The notes beneath the pieces were generated by a model, which did no database searches, was not told the origin of the DNA, and was given only the letters and a program-made list of their open reading frames with translations. Below, piece by piece: positions 41,947 through 50,177 of a stretch of 64,000 nucleotides of DNA. Every line of letters starts with the position of its first letter. Positions within the stretch are counted from its first letter, which is position 1. Origin of the DNA: Lysobacter panacisoli. Lineage in GTDB: Bacteria; Pseudomonadota; Gammaproteobacteria; Xanthomonadales; Xanthomonadaceae. Where the stretch lies: contig NZ_VLNU01000001.1 in assembly GCF_009765165.1 (NCBI RefSeq), positions 2,982,247-3,046,246 on the forward strand, written 5' to 3'. A program made the position numbers and the translations under genes.

Positions 41947-43464
41947 ATGACCGTCATCAAGCAGGAAGACTTCATCCAGAGCGTCGCCGACGCGCTCCAG
42001 TACATCAGCTACTACCACCCGGTCGACTACATCCAGAGCCTTGCCGCCGCCTACGAGCGCGAGGAATCGCCGGCCGCGAAGGATGCGATCGCGCAGATCC
42101 TGATCAACTCGCGCATGTGCGCCGAGGGCCATCGTCCGATCTGCCAGGACACCGGCATCGTCACCGTGTTCCTCGAAATCGGCATGAACGTGCGCTGGGA
42201 CGACGCCACGATGGGCGTGGAGGACATGGTCCACGAGGGCGTGCGCCGCGCGTACAACCATCCGGACAACAAGCTGCGCGCTTCGGTGCTGGCCGACCCG
42301 GCCGGCAAGCGCACCAACACGAAGGACAACACGCCGGGCGTGGTCAACGTGAAGGTCGTGCCGGGCGACACGGTCGACGTGATCGTCGCCGCAAAGGGCG
42401 GCGGTTCGGAAGCGAAGTCGAAGTTCGCCATGCTCAACCCGTCCGACTCGATCGTCGACTGGGTGCTCAAGACCGTGCCGACGATGGGCGCCGGCTGGTG
42501 CCCGCCGGGCATGCTCGGCATCGGCATCGGTGGCACCGCCGAGAAGGCGATGCTTCTTGCGAAGGAAGCGCTGATGGAGCCCATCGACATCACCGATCTG
42601 CAGCAGCGTGGTGCGTCCAACCGTGCCGAAGAGCTGCGCCTGGAGCTGTACGAGAAAGTCAACGCGCTGGGTATCGGCGCGCAGGGTCTGGGTGGCCTGA
42701 CCACGGTGCTCGACATCAAGGTCAAGGACTACCCGACCCATGCCGCCAACCTGCCGGTGGCGCTGATTCCGAACTGCGCGGCGACGCGCCACGCGCATTT
42801 CACCCTCGACGGCAGCGGCCCGGTGATGCTGGATCCGCCGTCGCTGGCCGACTGGCCTGAGCTGACCTACGACGCTTCGAAGGGCCGTCGCGTCAATCTC
42901 GATACGCTGACGAAGGAAGACGTCGCCAGCTGGAAGCCGGGCGAGGTGCTGCTGCTCAACGGCAAGCTGCTGACCGGTCGCGACGCCGCGCACAAGCGCA
43001 TGGTCGACATGCTCAACAAGGGCGAGCCGCTGCCGGTCGATCTGAAGGGTCGTTTCATCTACTACGTCGGCCCGGTCGATCCGGTGCGCGACGAGGTCGT
43101 CGGCCCGGCCGGTCCGACCACGGCCACGCGCATGGACAAGTTCACCGAGCAGGTGCTCGCGCAGACCGGTCTGATGGGCATGGTCGGCAAGGCCGAGCGC
43201 GGCCCGACCGCGATCGACGCCATCCGCAAGCACCAGTCGGCCTACCTGATGGCCGTCGGCGGCGCCGCTTACCTGGTGTCGAAGGCGATCAAGGCGGCGA
43301 AGGTCGTCGGGTTCGCGGACCTGGGCATGGAAGCCATCTACGAGTTCGAAGTGCAGGACATGCCGGTGACGGTCGCGGTCGATTCCACCGGCGAGTCGGT
43401 GCACAAGACCGGCCCGCGCGAGTGGCAGGCACGGATCGGCAAGATTCCGGTCGTCGTCGAGTAA
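41947..43464 (+). CDS. Class I fumarate hydratase (4Fe-4S)
   Basis: 505-aa iron-sulfur fumarase interconverting fumarate and malate in the TCA cycle, of the FumA/FumB type. The three cluster cysteines are seen in HRPICQDTG, GAGWCPPG and IPNCAATRH; the N-terminal alpha and C-terminal beta domains (VDPVRDEVVGPAGPTTATRM) are on one chain. Ends IGKIPVVVE. Oxygen-sensitive cluster enzyme; an IscA-like carrier gene is nearby. A long repeat follows. Confidence 0.96.
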   Translation: MTVIKQEDFIQSVADALQYISYYHPVDYIQSLAAAYEREESPAAKDAIAQILINSRMCAEGHRPICQDTGIVTVFLEIGMNVRWDDATMGVEDMVHEGVRRAYNHPDNKLRASVLADPAGKRTNTKDNTPGVVNVKVVPGDTVDVIVAAKGGGSEAKSKFAMLNPSDSIVDWVLKTVPTMGAGWCPPGMLGIGIGGTAEKAMLLAKEALMEPIDITDLQQRGASNRAEELRLELYEKVNALGIGAQGLGGLTTVLDIKVKDYPTHAANLPVALIPNCAATRHAHFTLDGSGPVMLDPPSLADWPELTYDASKGRRVNLDTLTKEDVASWKPGEVLLLNGKLLTGRDAAHKRMVDMLNKGEPLPVDLKGRFIYYVGPVDPVRDEVVGPAGPTTATRMDKFTEQVLAQTGLMGMVGKAERGPTAIDAIRKHQSAYLMAVGGAAYLVSKAIKAAKVVGFADLGMEAIYEFEVQDMPVTVAVDSTGESVHKTGPREWQARIGKIPVVVE

Positions 43465-43475
43465 GGCGCTTGAGT

Positions 43476-43602
43476 CCCTCTCCCCTTGCGGGAGAGGGAC
43501 AGGCCGCCGAAGGCGGCCAGGGAGAGGGGTAGGCGTGCGCGCTACGCGCGCTCCCCTCTTCCGCCCTTCGGGCACCTTCTCCCGCAAGGGGAGAAGGGAA
43601 AG
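43476..43602. repeat. Long palindromic intergenic repeat, copy B
   Basis: Related to the repeat at 14292-14405 (shared CCCTCTCCCCTTGCG, GAGAGGGACAGGCC and GGCCAGGGAGAGGGGTAGG blocks). This copy ends with CTTCTCCCGCAAGGGGAGAAG, which folds back on the beginning, so the whole unit is a long imperfect palindrome. It fills the gap between convergent fumarase and patatin genes. Confidence 0.85.
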
Positions 43603-43639
43603 CGTTTAGCCCTTTCCGTGCGCAGGAGAGGGGCGCGAC

Positions 43640-44596
43640 CTACAGCTTCGCCACCAGCGCAGCCAGCTTGTTGCGCGTGTCGGCCTGCAGCAGATAGCTG
43701 CGCGCCATCGATTCCAGCGCGGCGATGTTCGTCGCGCTGACGTCGTCCAGGTCGTCCAGACCGGTCAGCAACTCGGCCTGCAGGCGGAAATACCCATCGC
43801 CGACCAGATGCTGCGCGATGTAGTCGACCGCATCGGTGTTGCCGTCGAACAGCACGTCGATGATAGGGATGGCCCATTCCACCGCGCCCCATTCCTGCGC
43901 GGATTTCAGGTCGATCGGACGGCTGCGTTCGCCCGTGCCGACCGACAGCACGACCAGGTTCTGCGCGCTGTCCACGCGCGCGTCCTTGCGCAGCGCTTCG
44001 GCGATGGCGCAGGCGGTCGGATTGTTGGCGACCACGCCGCCGTCGATCATCGAGCGCGCGCGCCCTTCGACTTTCATCGGATGCGCCGGGAAGTATGTCG
44101 GTGCGGCGGATGAGGCGCGGCACACTTCCCACATCGGCAGGTGGGCGTGCTCGGGCTTGAAGCTCTTGAACACCACCGGCGTGCGCGACAGCGTGTCGTA
44201 GCTGGTGACCAGCAGCGGTTTCCTTGCCTGCCCCAGCGTGGTGTCGCCGAACACTTTCTTCAGCACCTTCTCGAGCCCCTTCGCGTCGTAGCGCGGAGCG
44301 GACACGCCCTGGGTGAACAGTCGCGTCGCGCGCGACCACAGGCGATCTGCCATACCGGGGAAGATCATGTCGCGGTTCTGGCGGTAGAGATCGGCCAGCT
44401 TCGCCGGCGACAGGCCCATCGCCAGCCCGCAGGCGACGATGGCTCCGGTGGAACTGCCGGCGAGCAGGTCGAAGTGCTTCAGCAGCCCCGGCTTGCCGGC
44501 CTGGGCGAGTGCGTCCTCGACGCCTTCCAGCCACAGACAGCTGACCAGGCCGCGGATGCCTCCGCCGTCGAGTGAAAGGATGCGGCGCATCTTCAT
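43640..44596 (-). CDS. Patatin-like phospholipase
   Basis: 318-aa Ser-Asp dyad lipid acyl hydrolase. RILSLDGGGIRG (oxyanion hole), S49 in AGSSTGA (GxSxG) and D185 in MIDGGVVANN form the patatin active site. No signal peptide, so cytoplasmic or secreted by another route. Start at ATG 44596, preceded by AGGGAGA. It resembles the CapV class of patatins in length and motifs, but no CD-NTase or other CBASS gene is adjacent. The OMPLA gene lies just upstream on the same strand. Confidence 0.93.
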   Translation of the reverse strand: MKMRRILSLDGGGIRGLVSCLWLEGVEDALAQAGKPGLLKHFDLLAGSSTGAIVACGLAMGLSPAKLADLYRQNRDMIFPGMADRLWSRATRLFTQGVSAPRYDAKGLEKVLKKVFGDTTLGQARKPLLVTSYDTLSRTPVVFKSFKPEHAHLPMWEVCRASSAAPTYFPAHPMKVEGRARSMIDGGVVANNPTACAIAEALRKDARVDSAQNLVVLSVGTGERSRPIDLKSAQEWGAVEWAIPIIDVLFDGNTDAVDYIAQHLVGDGYFRLQAELLTGLDDLDDVSATNIAALESMARSYLLQADTRNKLAALVAKL

Positions 44597-44686
44597 CAAC
44601 GCGTCTCCCTGCATGCAGTCTCCACGGATGGACGACCGCCATGATCCATCACGGGGATCGCACAGGCTGCGATCCAGCGCACGCCG

Positions 44687-44703
44687 CATCGCAGCGTGCG
44701 ATG
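44687..44703 (-). terminator. Hairpin downstream of pldA
   Basis: CATCGCA (44687-44693) and TGCGATG (44697-44703) form a 7-bp stem with a 3-base loop, 14 bp past the pldA stop. A second short dyad overlaps the stop. No T-run. Confidence 0.4.
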
Positions 44704-44716
44704 AGCCGATGCCGGC

Positions 44717-45895
44717 TCAGTACCACTCGAGCAGCGAGATGCCCAGGCCGATGTAGGTCGCGCGGTGGTTGTAGTCGATCAGGCTCTCGCCGTAGCCATC
44801 GAACACCTGCAAGTGGCCGCGCAGGCTGTTGTGGATCGGGAAACCCCAGTCGAACTGCAGCGCACCGTGCGAACGATCGCCGCCGCGCAGCGAATGCCGG
44901 CCCATGACCGAGATCTGGTGGTCGCCGTGGACCCAGACCAGCGTGGCGTCGGCGCGACCGACGTAATCCTCGATGTCGGCATTGTTGTCGTCGCTGTCGC
45001 TCTCCGGCACGCGCCACCACGGACGCACCGTCAGCGCCCAGTTCTCGCGGTCCAGCCCGATGATGCCGACCACGCGGTTCCAGCTGCGCGAGAGCGGGTC
45101 GGCGCGGCCGTTGGACTGGTGGTTGATGCCGATGCCGGCGAGGCGTCCGTTCCAGCCACCGAGGTGGTAGTTGTTGCGGAAGGTGAGCATCACCTCCGGC
45201 TCGTAGTTGGTCTCGCGGAACGGACGCGAGGTCTCCGGGCTGTAGACCTGCCAGCGCGAACTCTGGGTGTAGGCGAGCCACAGGTCGCCGTTGTCGCCGA
45301 AGATGTTCTCCCACGCCTTGGTCTTGAAGCTGAGCTGGAACTTGGCTTCCAGTGCATCGACCGGAATGGGCTCGGGCACGGTGTTGTTGGGGTTGGGCGA
45401 GTTGGGCGTCTCGTTCGGATTGCTGCTCCAGAACGCGGGCAGCAGGTATACCGGCTTGTAGGCGCGGAAGTTGAAGATGCCGAGCTTGGAGTCCTTGGCC
45501 AGTTCCCAGCGGCTGTCGAGCAGCGAGCCCTTGCCGGCGTTGGCGATGGCGGTCGTCAGCGGGTCCTCGTGCGGGTACAGGTCGCCACCGGATCCGACCG
45601 GCGGCGGCTCCGGCGTGGCCGCCGTTTCGGGTGCCACTTCGTCGGCCAGCTCGAGGTTCTTCTGGATGGCCTTGGCTTCCTTGGCGGCGATGTCCGCGCC
45701 ACGGGTGTCGCGTGCGCCACGTCGTAGCGCCGCGTCGTAGCAGGCCAGGCGGTCGGCATCGACGGTGATCGAGACGCAGGCCTCGGGCGTGGCCGGTGTC
45801 GGCGGCGCCTGCGCGATGGCCGGCAACGGTGCGGCGGCGATCAACAGGGCAAGTGGTGTATGGCGGAGGCGTTCGTATCGGATGACGGCCGGCAT
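44717..45895 (-). CDS. pldA: Outer-membrane phospholipase A (OMPLA)
   Basis: 392-aa beta-barrel phospholipase A1. Signal peptide MPAVIRYERLRHTPLALLIA...AIAQA. The catalytic triad matches E. coli OMPLA spacing exactly: H259 and S261 in GINHQSNG, then N273 in SWNR 12 residues later. A long N-terminal extension (about 30-125, Ala/Glu/Pro-rich, with the pattern EACVSITVDADRLACYDAAL) precedes the 12-strand barrel; the C-terminus IGLGISLLEWY ends in an aromatic. It removes surface phospholipids when outer-membrane asymmetry is lost. Confidence 0.94.
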   Translation of the reverse strand: MPAVIRYERLRHTPLALLIAAAPLPAIAQAPPTPATPEACVSITVDADRLACYDAALRRGARDTRGADIAAKEAKAIQKNLELADEVAPETAATPEPPPVGSGGDLYPHEDPLTTAIANAGKGSLLDSRWELAKDSKLGIFNFRAYKPVYLLPAFWSSNPNETPNSPNPNNTVPEPIPVDALEAKFQLSFKTKAWENIFGDNGDLWLAYTQSSRWQVYSPETSRPFRETNYEPEVMLTFRNNYHLGGWNGRLAGIGINHQSNGRADPLSRSWNRVVGIIGLDRENWALTVRPWWRVPESDSDDNNADIEDYVGRADATLVWVHGDHQISVMGRHSLRGGDRSHGALQFDWGFPIHNSLRGHLQVFDGYGESLIDYNHRATYIGLGISLLEWY

Positions 45896-45972
45896 GCGTG
45901 ACTCGTGGGGGAAAAGTGCGCGGGTCGAAGTGTGGCATCGCGCCGCAACGAAGGGATGAACCGCGTTGGCGA

Positions 45973-46458
45973 TCAGACGATCCAGGCGATCGCGAACAGG
46001 CCGAGCATGGCGAAGGCGAGTCCGAGTTTGAGCACGATCCCGAAGACGATGCCCAGCCACGTGCCGAAGCCGACATGCGTGGCCTTGCGCAGCTCCCGGC
46101 CGTGGATGAGTTCGCCGCCGAGCGCGCCGACGAACGGTCCGGCGAACACGCCGATCGGTCCGAAGAACAGACCGGCCAGTGTGCCGACCAGGGCCCCGGC
46201 GACGGCGAGTCTGCTCGCACCCACGCGCTTGGCGCCGAGCGCGGTGGCCATGACGTCCACGCCCAGCGACAGCACGGTCAAAAGGCCAAGGAAAACCAGG
46301 GGCACCCAGCCCACCTGCTGGAAATCCCCGGCCCATGCGGCCAGCAACATGCCGATGAAAACCAGGGGCAGTCCGGGCAGTGCGGGCAGGACGGTTCCGG
46401 CGATTCCGACCAGGATCAGGACCCCGGCCAGGACGTAGTAAAGCGCCTGCAAATCCAT
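45973..46458 (-). CDS. DUF456 family membrane protein
   Basis: 161-aa protein with about four or five glycine-rich membrane segments; [20 protein letters not shown] and [20 protein letters not shown] are the DUF456 repeats, separated by [15 protein letters not shown]. Start at ATG 46458. Function unknown. It is separate from pldA (77-bp gap) and divergent from the cold-shock gene. Confidence 0.9.
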   Translation of the reverse strand: MDLQALYYVLAGVLILVGIAGTVLPALPGLPLVFIGMLLAAWAGDFQQVGWVPLVFLGLLTVLSLGVDVMATALGAKRVGASRLAVAGALVGTLAGLFFGPIGVFAGPFVGALGGELIHGRELRKATHVGFGTWLGIVFGIVLKLGLAFAMLGLFAIAWIV

Positions 46459-46676
46459 GCGTTTATACCCCTTTGGGACGGACACTTTGCCCGGATTGCA
46501 TTTTCACCCAGCGCGGGGTACCGTGCGGGCGCTGTGTTTGCCAGGGTCACCGTGAATCGTGGCCCGATGCGGTTGATCATCGATCCGCTACATCGTTGCA
46601 CCTCGCTTCCTCCTTGCAACCAGCACGCGGCACCGTCGCGTTTTCAACCAGCAACGTTCCAAGGAGTGAGTCAACA

Positions 46677-46886
46677 ATGTCGAACCGTGAAACCGGTACC
46701 GTCAAGTGGTTCAACGATGCCAAGGGCTTCGGCTTCATCAGCCGTGAGAATGGCGAGGACGTGTTTGTGCATTTCCGTGCGATCCAGACGCAGGGCTTCA
46801 AGAGCCTGAAGGAAGGCCAGAAGGTTACCTTCACGGTCGTCCAGGGTCAGAAGGGTCTGCAGGCCGACGCCGTCCAGCCGCTCTGA
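46677..46886 (+). CDS. Cold-shock protein (CspA family)
   Basis: 69-aa OB-fold RNA/ssDNA chaperone. RNP1-like [11 protein letters not shown] and RNP2-like DVFVHFRAI are intact. AAGGAG at 46661-46666 precedes ATG 46677. The roughly 200 bp upstream contain no gene and may include a long 5' leader, as is common in csp genes, with the start near the CAACAATG context. A terminator follows at 46933-46960. Confidence 0.97.
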   Translation: MSNRETGTVKWFNDAKGFGFISRENGEDVFVHFRAIQTQGFKSLKEGQKVTFTVVQGQKGLQADAVQPL

Positions 46887-46932
46887 TCCATCGCCCTGCG
46901 ATCGCGCGCCCAGCGCGCGATCCGGCAACAGG

Positions 46933-46960
46933 AAACCCGGCGAAATGCCGGGTTTTTTGT
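46933..46960 (+). terminator. Intrinsic terminator of the cold-shock gene
   Basis: AAACCCGGC (46933-46941) pairs with GCCGGGTTT (46947-46955) around GAAAT, followed by more T residues. A textbook Rho-independent terminator 47 bp after the stop. Confidence 0.92.
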
Positions 46961-47001
46961 TTTCAGGGATTATCCGGCGAAGTAATCGGGATAACTCATC
47001 C

Positions 47002-47037
47002 AAACAAAACGGCCCGCTTGTGCGGGCCGTTTTGTTT
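47002..47037. terminator. Bidirectional intrinsic terminator
   Basis: A perfect 16-bp stem (47002-47017 with 47022-47037, TTGT loop) with A-rich and T-rich ends can stop transcription in both directions. It serves the minus-strand lipoprotein gene ending at 47063 and backs up the cold-shock terminator. Confidence 0.92.
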
Positions 47038-47062
47038 ACTGCATGCTGGGTGCTGGAAATCA

Positions 47063-47539
47063 TTACTGCGCCCAGGCGCGACCGTTGTAGACGCGTACGT
47101 AGGAACCCTCGCGGATGCCGTCGAGTTCCTTCTGCGTCACGACCGAGGTGCGTCCGTCGTTCATGCGCACGTAGACATTGAACTGCGTGCTGTTGGTGTT
47201 CTTCTGGATGGCGTTGCCGGCCACGGCGCCGCCCACCGCGCCAGCCGCGGCGGCGACGTTCTGGTTGCCCTTGCTGCCGCCGGTGTGGGCCGAGATTTCG
47301 TGGCCCGCGACCGCGCCGACGATACCGCCGAGGATCGCGCCGGTAGCGCTGGGTGCGCTGCTGCCGGCGGCGACCTGTTCAATGCGCGTAACGGTGCCGC
47401 AGTCGTAGCAGTTCGCCGTACTGCCGCCATAGCTCGGCGCGGGTGCGCTGCTGTAGCCCGGCGACGACGTGGCGCAGCCGGCCAGCGCGATGGTGCAGGC
47501 CGCGGCGACACCGAGCAGGCGGAGGTTGGAGATGTTCAT
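47063..47539 (-). CDS. Glycine-zipper outer-membrane lipoprotein (SlyB-like)
   Basis: 158-aa lipoprotein. MNISNLRLLGVAAACTIALA leads to lipobox ALAGC. A CYDC pair, then a glycine-zipper 2TM region GAILGGIVGAVAGHEISAHTGG and AAAAGAVGGAVAGNAIQ, then a C-terminal FNVYVRMNDGRTSVVTQ beta-domain. SlyB/PcpY-type organisation; such proteins respond to envelope stress and help stabilise outer-membrane proteins. Start at ATG 47539. Confidence 0.92.
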   Translation of the reverse strand: MNISNLRLLGVAAACTIALAGCATSSPGYSSAPAPSYGGSTANCYDCGTVTRIEQVAAGSSAPSATGAILGGIVGAVAGHEISAHTGGSKGNQNVAAAAGAVGGAVAGNAIQKNTNSTQFNVYVRMNDGRTSVVTQKELDGIREGSYVRVYNGRAWAQ

Positions 47540-47632
47540 GCGCGAACTCCAGTGTGGGAGGAAATGGCGCGGCTTTGCGTCCGTCGCCATGCGCTCACGC
47601 TAGACGTCCCCGGGTGAACCGGTCATCAACAT

Positions 47633-47655
47633 CCGGGCCGCGCAGGGCGGCCCGG
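47633..47655. terminator. Hairpin between two minus-strand genes
   Basis: CCGGGCCG (47633-47640) pairs with CGGCCCGG (47648-47655), 30 bp past the stop of the cytochrome gene at 47686. No T-run. Confidence 0.5.
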
Positions 47656-47685
47656 GGTGCATCGTTCAGCAGTGTCGCGACGATG

Positions 47686-48123
47686 TCAGCGGAAGTCCTG
47701 GTGGCAGGCCTTGCAGGCCTCGCCGATGCTGGACGCTGTGGTGCCCAGGCTCGCGCAAGTGAGCGGCGGACTGGCGATGGCCGCGTCGAGGCGCTGGCGC
47801 ATCAGGCTGGCGTGCTCGGTGAAACGCTTGTCGTCGGCGAGATCCGGGAACGCCGGTTCCAGGTCGTCCGCCATCGTGCGCAGCGCCTTGAGGTTGGGCA
47901 GGGTGTCGGTGGCCGCGCAGCGGTTCTGCTCGACCTTCGACTTGAGCTGGCCCAGATGCCACTCCTGCACGTGCATCACGCCTTCGTGGAAGTGATCCTT
48001 GCGCGCCTGGATCGCGCGCACCGCCATCACCGTGGCGATCGCGCCGATCACCAGTCCGATCAGGAACACGAACAGGTACCTGCGCGCACTGCTTCCACGC
48101 GAACTGCTGGGCTGGGTACTCAT
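47686..48123 (-). CDS. Membrane-anchored cytochrome c'-like monoheme protein
   Basis: 145-aa protein with one N-terminal membrane anchor (RYLFVFLIGLVIGAIATVMA, about 15-35) and a helical periplasmic domain ending in EACKACHQDFR, a C-terminal CxxCH heme-binding site as in c'-type four-helix cytochromes. Two further cysteines (NRCAAT, LTCASL) could form a disulfide. Start at ATG 48123. Role unknown; could be a redox or gas-binding protein. Divergent from tcdA. Confidence 0.85.
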   Translation of the reverse strand: MSTQPSSSRGSSARRYLFVFLIGLVIGAIATVMAVRAIQARKDHFHEGVMHVQEWHLGQLKSKVEQNRCAATDTLPNLKALRTMADDLEPAFPDLADDKRFTEHASLMRQRLDAAIASPPLTCASLGTTASSIGEACKACHQDFR

Positions 48124-48194
48124 GCCTGGCCTCCGTCCAAGAATGCGCAGCACGATAGCATGCGTCCCGCAGGGCTACGTCGCGGCGCAGCGAA

Positions 48195-48200
48195 TACAAT
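48195..48200 (+). promoter_or_regulatory. -10 box (TACAAT) immediately upstream of tcdA
   Basis: TACAAT ends 6 bp before the ATG at 48207, so transcription from it would start on or next to the start codon, giving a leaderless mRNA. No ribosome-binding site is visible in front of this ATG. Confidence 0.5.
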
Positions 48201-48206
48201 GTCTGC

Positions 48207-49028
48207 ATGACGACTGCAGATTCCCTCGATCCCTCGTGGCTGGAACGCTTCGCCGGAGTGGACCGCCTGTACGGCAACGGTACCGTCGCGCGCATGGCCG
48301 CGTGCCGCGTAGCCGTGATCGGCATGGGCGGCGTCGGTTCGTGGGTGGCCGAAGCGTTGGCCCGTACCGGCATCGGCCACCTGACCCTGATCGATGCCGA
48401 CGACCTGTGCGTGTCCAACACGAACCGGCAACTGCCGGCGCTGGCGGGCCAGTACGGACGCGTGAAAGTGGAAGCGATGGCCGAGCGCTGCCGTGCGATC
48501 AACCCGCAGATCACGGTCGAGGCCATCGCCAGTTTCGTCACGCCGACGAACCTGGAGGAAATGCTCGATCGCGGCTTCGACCTGGTCATCGATGCCTGCG
48601 ACAGCTTCCGCACCAAGGTGGTCATGGCCGCGTGGTGCCGGCGCCGCAAGCTGCCGCTGATCGTGGTCGGTTCCGCCGGCGGCCGCACCGATCCGACACT
48701 GGTGCGCGTGCGCGACCTGTCGCGCACCGAGCACGATGCGATGCTCGCGCTGGTGCGCAAGAAGCTGCGCAGCGAATTCAACTTCCCCAAGAATTCCGAT
48801 CGCTACTTCGGCATCTCGGCGATCTACTCGCTGGAGAACGTGAAGTACCCGCAACCCGACGGCACGGTCTGCGGCATCCGTCCGCAAGTGTCCGGCGATG
48901 CCGCGCTGAAGCTGGACTGCGGCGCGGGCTTGGGCGCGGCCACGCACATTACCGGGACGTTCGCGTTCGTCGCGGTCGGACGCGCGCTGGAACTGCTGCG
49001 CAAGCCGCGCGCGGCCAAGGCCGACTGA
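48207..49028 (+). CDS. tcdA: tRNA threonylcarbamoyladenosine dehydratase (TcdA)
   Basis: 273-aa E1-like enzyme that cyclises t6A37 to ct6A in tRNAs using ATP. VAVIGMGGVGSWVAEALART is the ThiF-type ATP-binding motif, DADDLCVSNTNRQLPALAGQ the catalytic Arg/Asp region, and VIDACDSFRTKV and GSAGGRTDPTLV are TcdA-specific. The start at ATG 48207 may be leaderless (see 48195-48200). Confidence 0.95.
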   Translation: MTTADSLDPSWLERFAGVDRLYGNGTVARMAACRVAVIGMGGVGSWVAEALARTGIGHLTLIDADDLCVSNTNRQLPALAGQYGRVKVEAMAERCRAINPQITVEAIASFVTPTNLEEMLDRGFDLVIDACDSFRTKVVMAAWCRRRKLPLIVVGSAGGRTDPTLVRVRDLSRTEHDAMLALVRKKLRSEFNFPKNSDRYFGISAIYSLENVKYPQPDGTVCGIRPQVSGDAALKLDCGAGLGAATHITGTFAFVAVGRALELLRKPRAAKAD

Positions 49029-49031
49029 TGC

Positions 49032-49796
49032 TCACGCGTCGAGACGGAACAGGCGTCGCGCGTTGTCCGTCGTCGCCTTGGCGATGTCGTCTTCGGATTC
49101 GTTGCGCAGCTGCGCGATGATGCGCAGCACTTCGGCCAGTCGTTCCGGCTCGTTGCGTTGCCCTCGGATGCCCGCGTCGGGCTGGTCGGGCGAATCGGTT
49201 TCCAGCAGCAGGTGTTCGAGCGGCATCGAAGCGACGAGGCGGCGCAGGCGCTGCGCGCGATCGTAGGTGACCGGGCCGCCGAGGCCGATCATGAAACCTT
49301 CGCGCCACAGTTGCCGTGCCTGTTCCTCGCTGCCTGAAAAGCTGTGGACCACGCCGCGCAGCGAACCGGTACGGCGGATCGACGCGATCACCGCATCCAC
49401 CGCGCGCCGTGCGTGCACGATCACCGGCAGGCCGAACTCGCGCGCGAGCTGCAGCTGGCCTTCGAAGAAGAACTGCTGGCGTTCGTGGTCGAGCCCTTCG
49501 ACGAAGTAGTCCAGCCCGCATTCGCCGACCGCCACCGGCTTCTCGCGCTCGATCCATTCGCGCAACTGCATCAGGTGTTCGTCGCGATGCGCATCGAGGT
49601 ACATCGGGTGCAGACCGTAGGCCGCATGCAACCCTTCGCCGTTCGCGCAGATGTCGCGCAGCTTCGGCCAGCCCGCCGCGTCGACTGCCGGCACGATCTG
49701 TTGGTGCACGCCGGCCGCGCGGGCACGCGCGACGACGGCATCGCGATCGCGATCGAACTCGCCCGCGTCGAGGTGGCAGTGGCTGTCGACCAGCAT
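49032..49796 (-). CDS. TatD-family metal-dependent hydrolase (YjjV-like)
   Basis: 254-aa TIM-barrel metallohydrolase. LVDSHCHLD (metal His pair), PVAVGECGLDYF, PVIVHARRAVDAVIA, GVVHSFSGSEEQ and LLETDSPDQP (metal Asp) are in the TatD order. DNase or D-aminoacyl-tRNA deacylase-type activity is known in the family; this member is unassigned. Start at ATG 49796, just after the stop of the small upstream gene; the TTG at 49802 would overlap that stop. Confidence 0.92.
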   Translation of the reverse strand: MLVDSHCHLDAGEFDRDRDAVVARARAAGVHQQIVPAVDAAGWPKLRDICANGEGLHAAYGLHPMYLDAHRDEHLMQLREWIEREKPVAVGECGLDYFVEGLDHERQQFFFEGQLQLAREFGLPVIVHARRAVDAVIASIRRTGSLRGVVHSFSGSEEQARQLWREGFMIGLGGPVTYDRAQRLRRLVASMPLEHLLLETDSPDQPDAGIRGQRNEPERLAEVLRIIAQLRNESEDDIAKATTDNARRLFRLDA

Positions 49797-49798
49797 GC

Positions 49799-50014
49799 TC
49801 AACGCGGTGGCGGCGCGAGCGGCGGCGTGTCCTTTCGCTTCTTCCAGCTCGCCAGCAGCAGCGTGCCCAGGCCGAGCAGCAGTTCATCGGCCAGCGGCAC
49901 GAGGTCCGGTACCACCAGGTCGATCAGGAACAACGCGGCGGTCACCACGAACAGACGGGGGAAGCTCAATCTGCCCAGGAACGCGAGCAGAGGGGCGGTG
50001 AGTGGGTTGGGCAT
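49799..50014 (-). CDS. Small membrane protein (71 aa)
   Basis: 71-aa protein, MPNPLTAPLLAFLGRLSFPR, then a hydrophobic stretch (RLFVVTAALFLIDLVV) and a second (LLLGLGTLLLASW), ending KKRKDTPPLAPPPR. Two predicted membrane segments with a short loop. It looks like a Xanthomonadaceae small-membrane family (possibly DUF6116), but I cannot confirm. It overlaps the TatD gene region, so they are probably co-transcribed. Confidence 0.7.
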   Translation of the reverse strand: MPNPLTAPLLAFLGRLSFPRLFVVTAALFLIDLVVPDLVPLADELLLGLGTLLLASWKKRKDTPPLAPPPR

Positions 50015-50177
50015 GGCAGATACAGTTTGACGGCGGTCTCATTGACGCTATCACGGCTGCTGAACAGGTTCACAGCCGGGACGGCTTGGTGTTAAAAAAT
50101 CGGCGGCCGTTCAGGTTTCCAATGCTCGAATGTCGCCATCCACCAACCGCGGGTAGCCCCCGCCGCAGAGGCCTGAA

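Noticed and set aside
43640..44596. Patatin as a CBASS (CapV) effector
   Set aside because: No CD-NTase, Cap2/Cap3 or other defence gene is nearby; the neighbours are OMPLA and fumarase.
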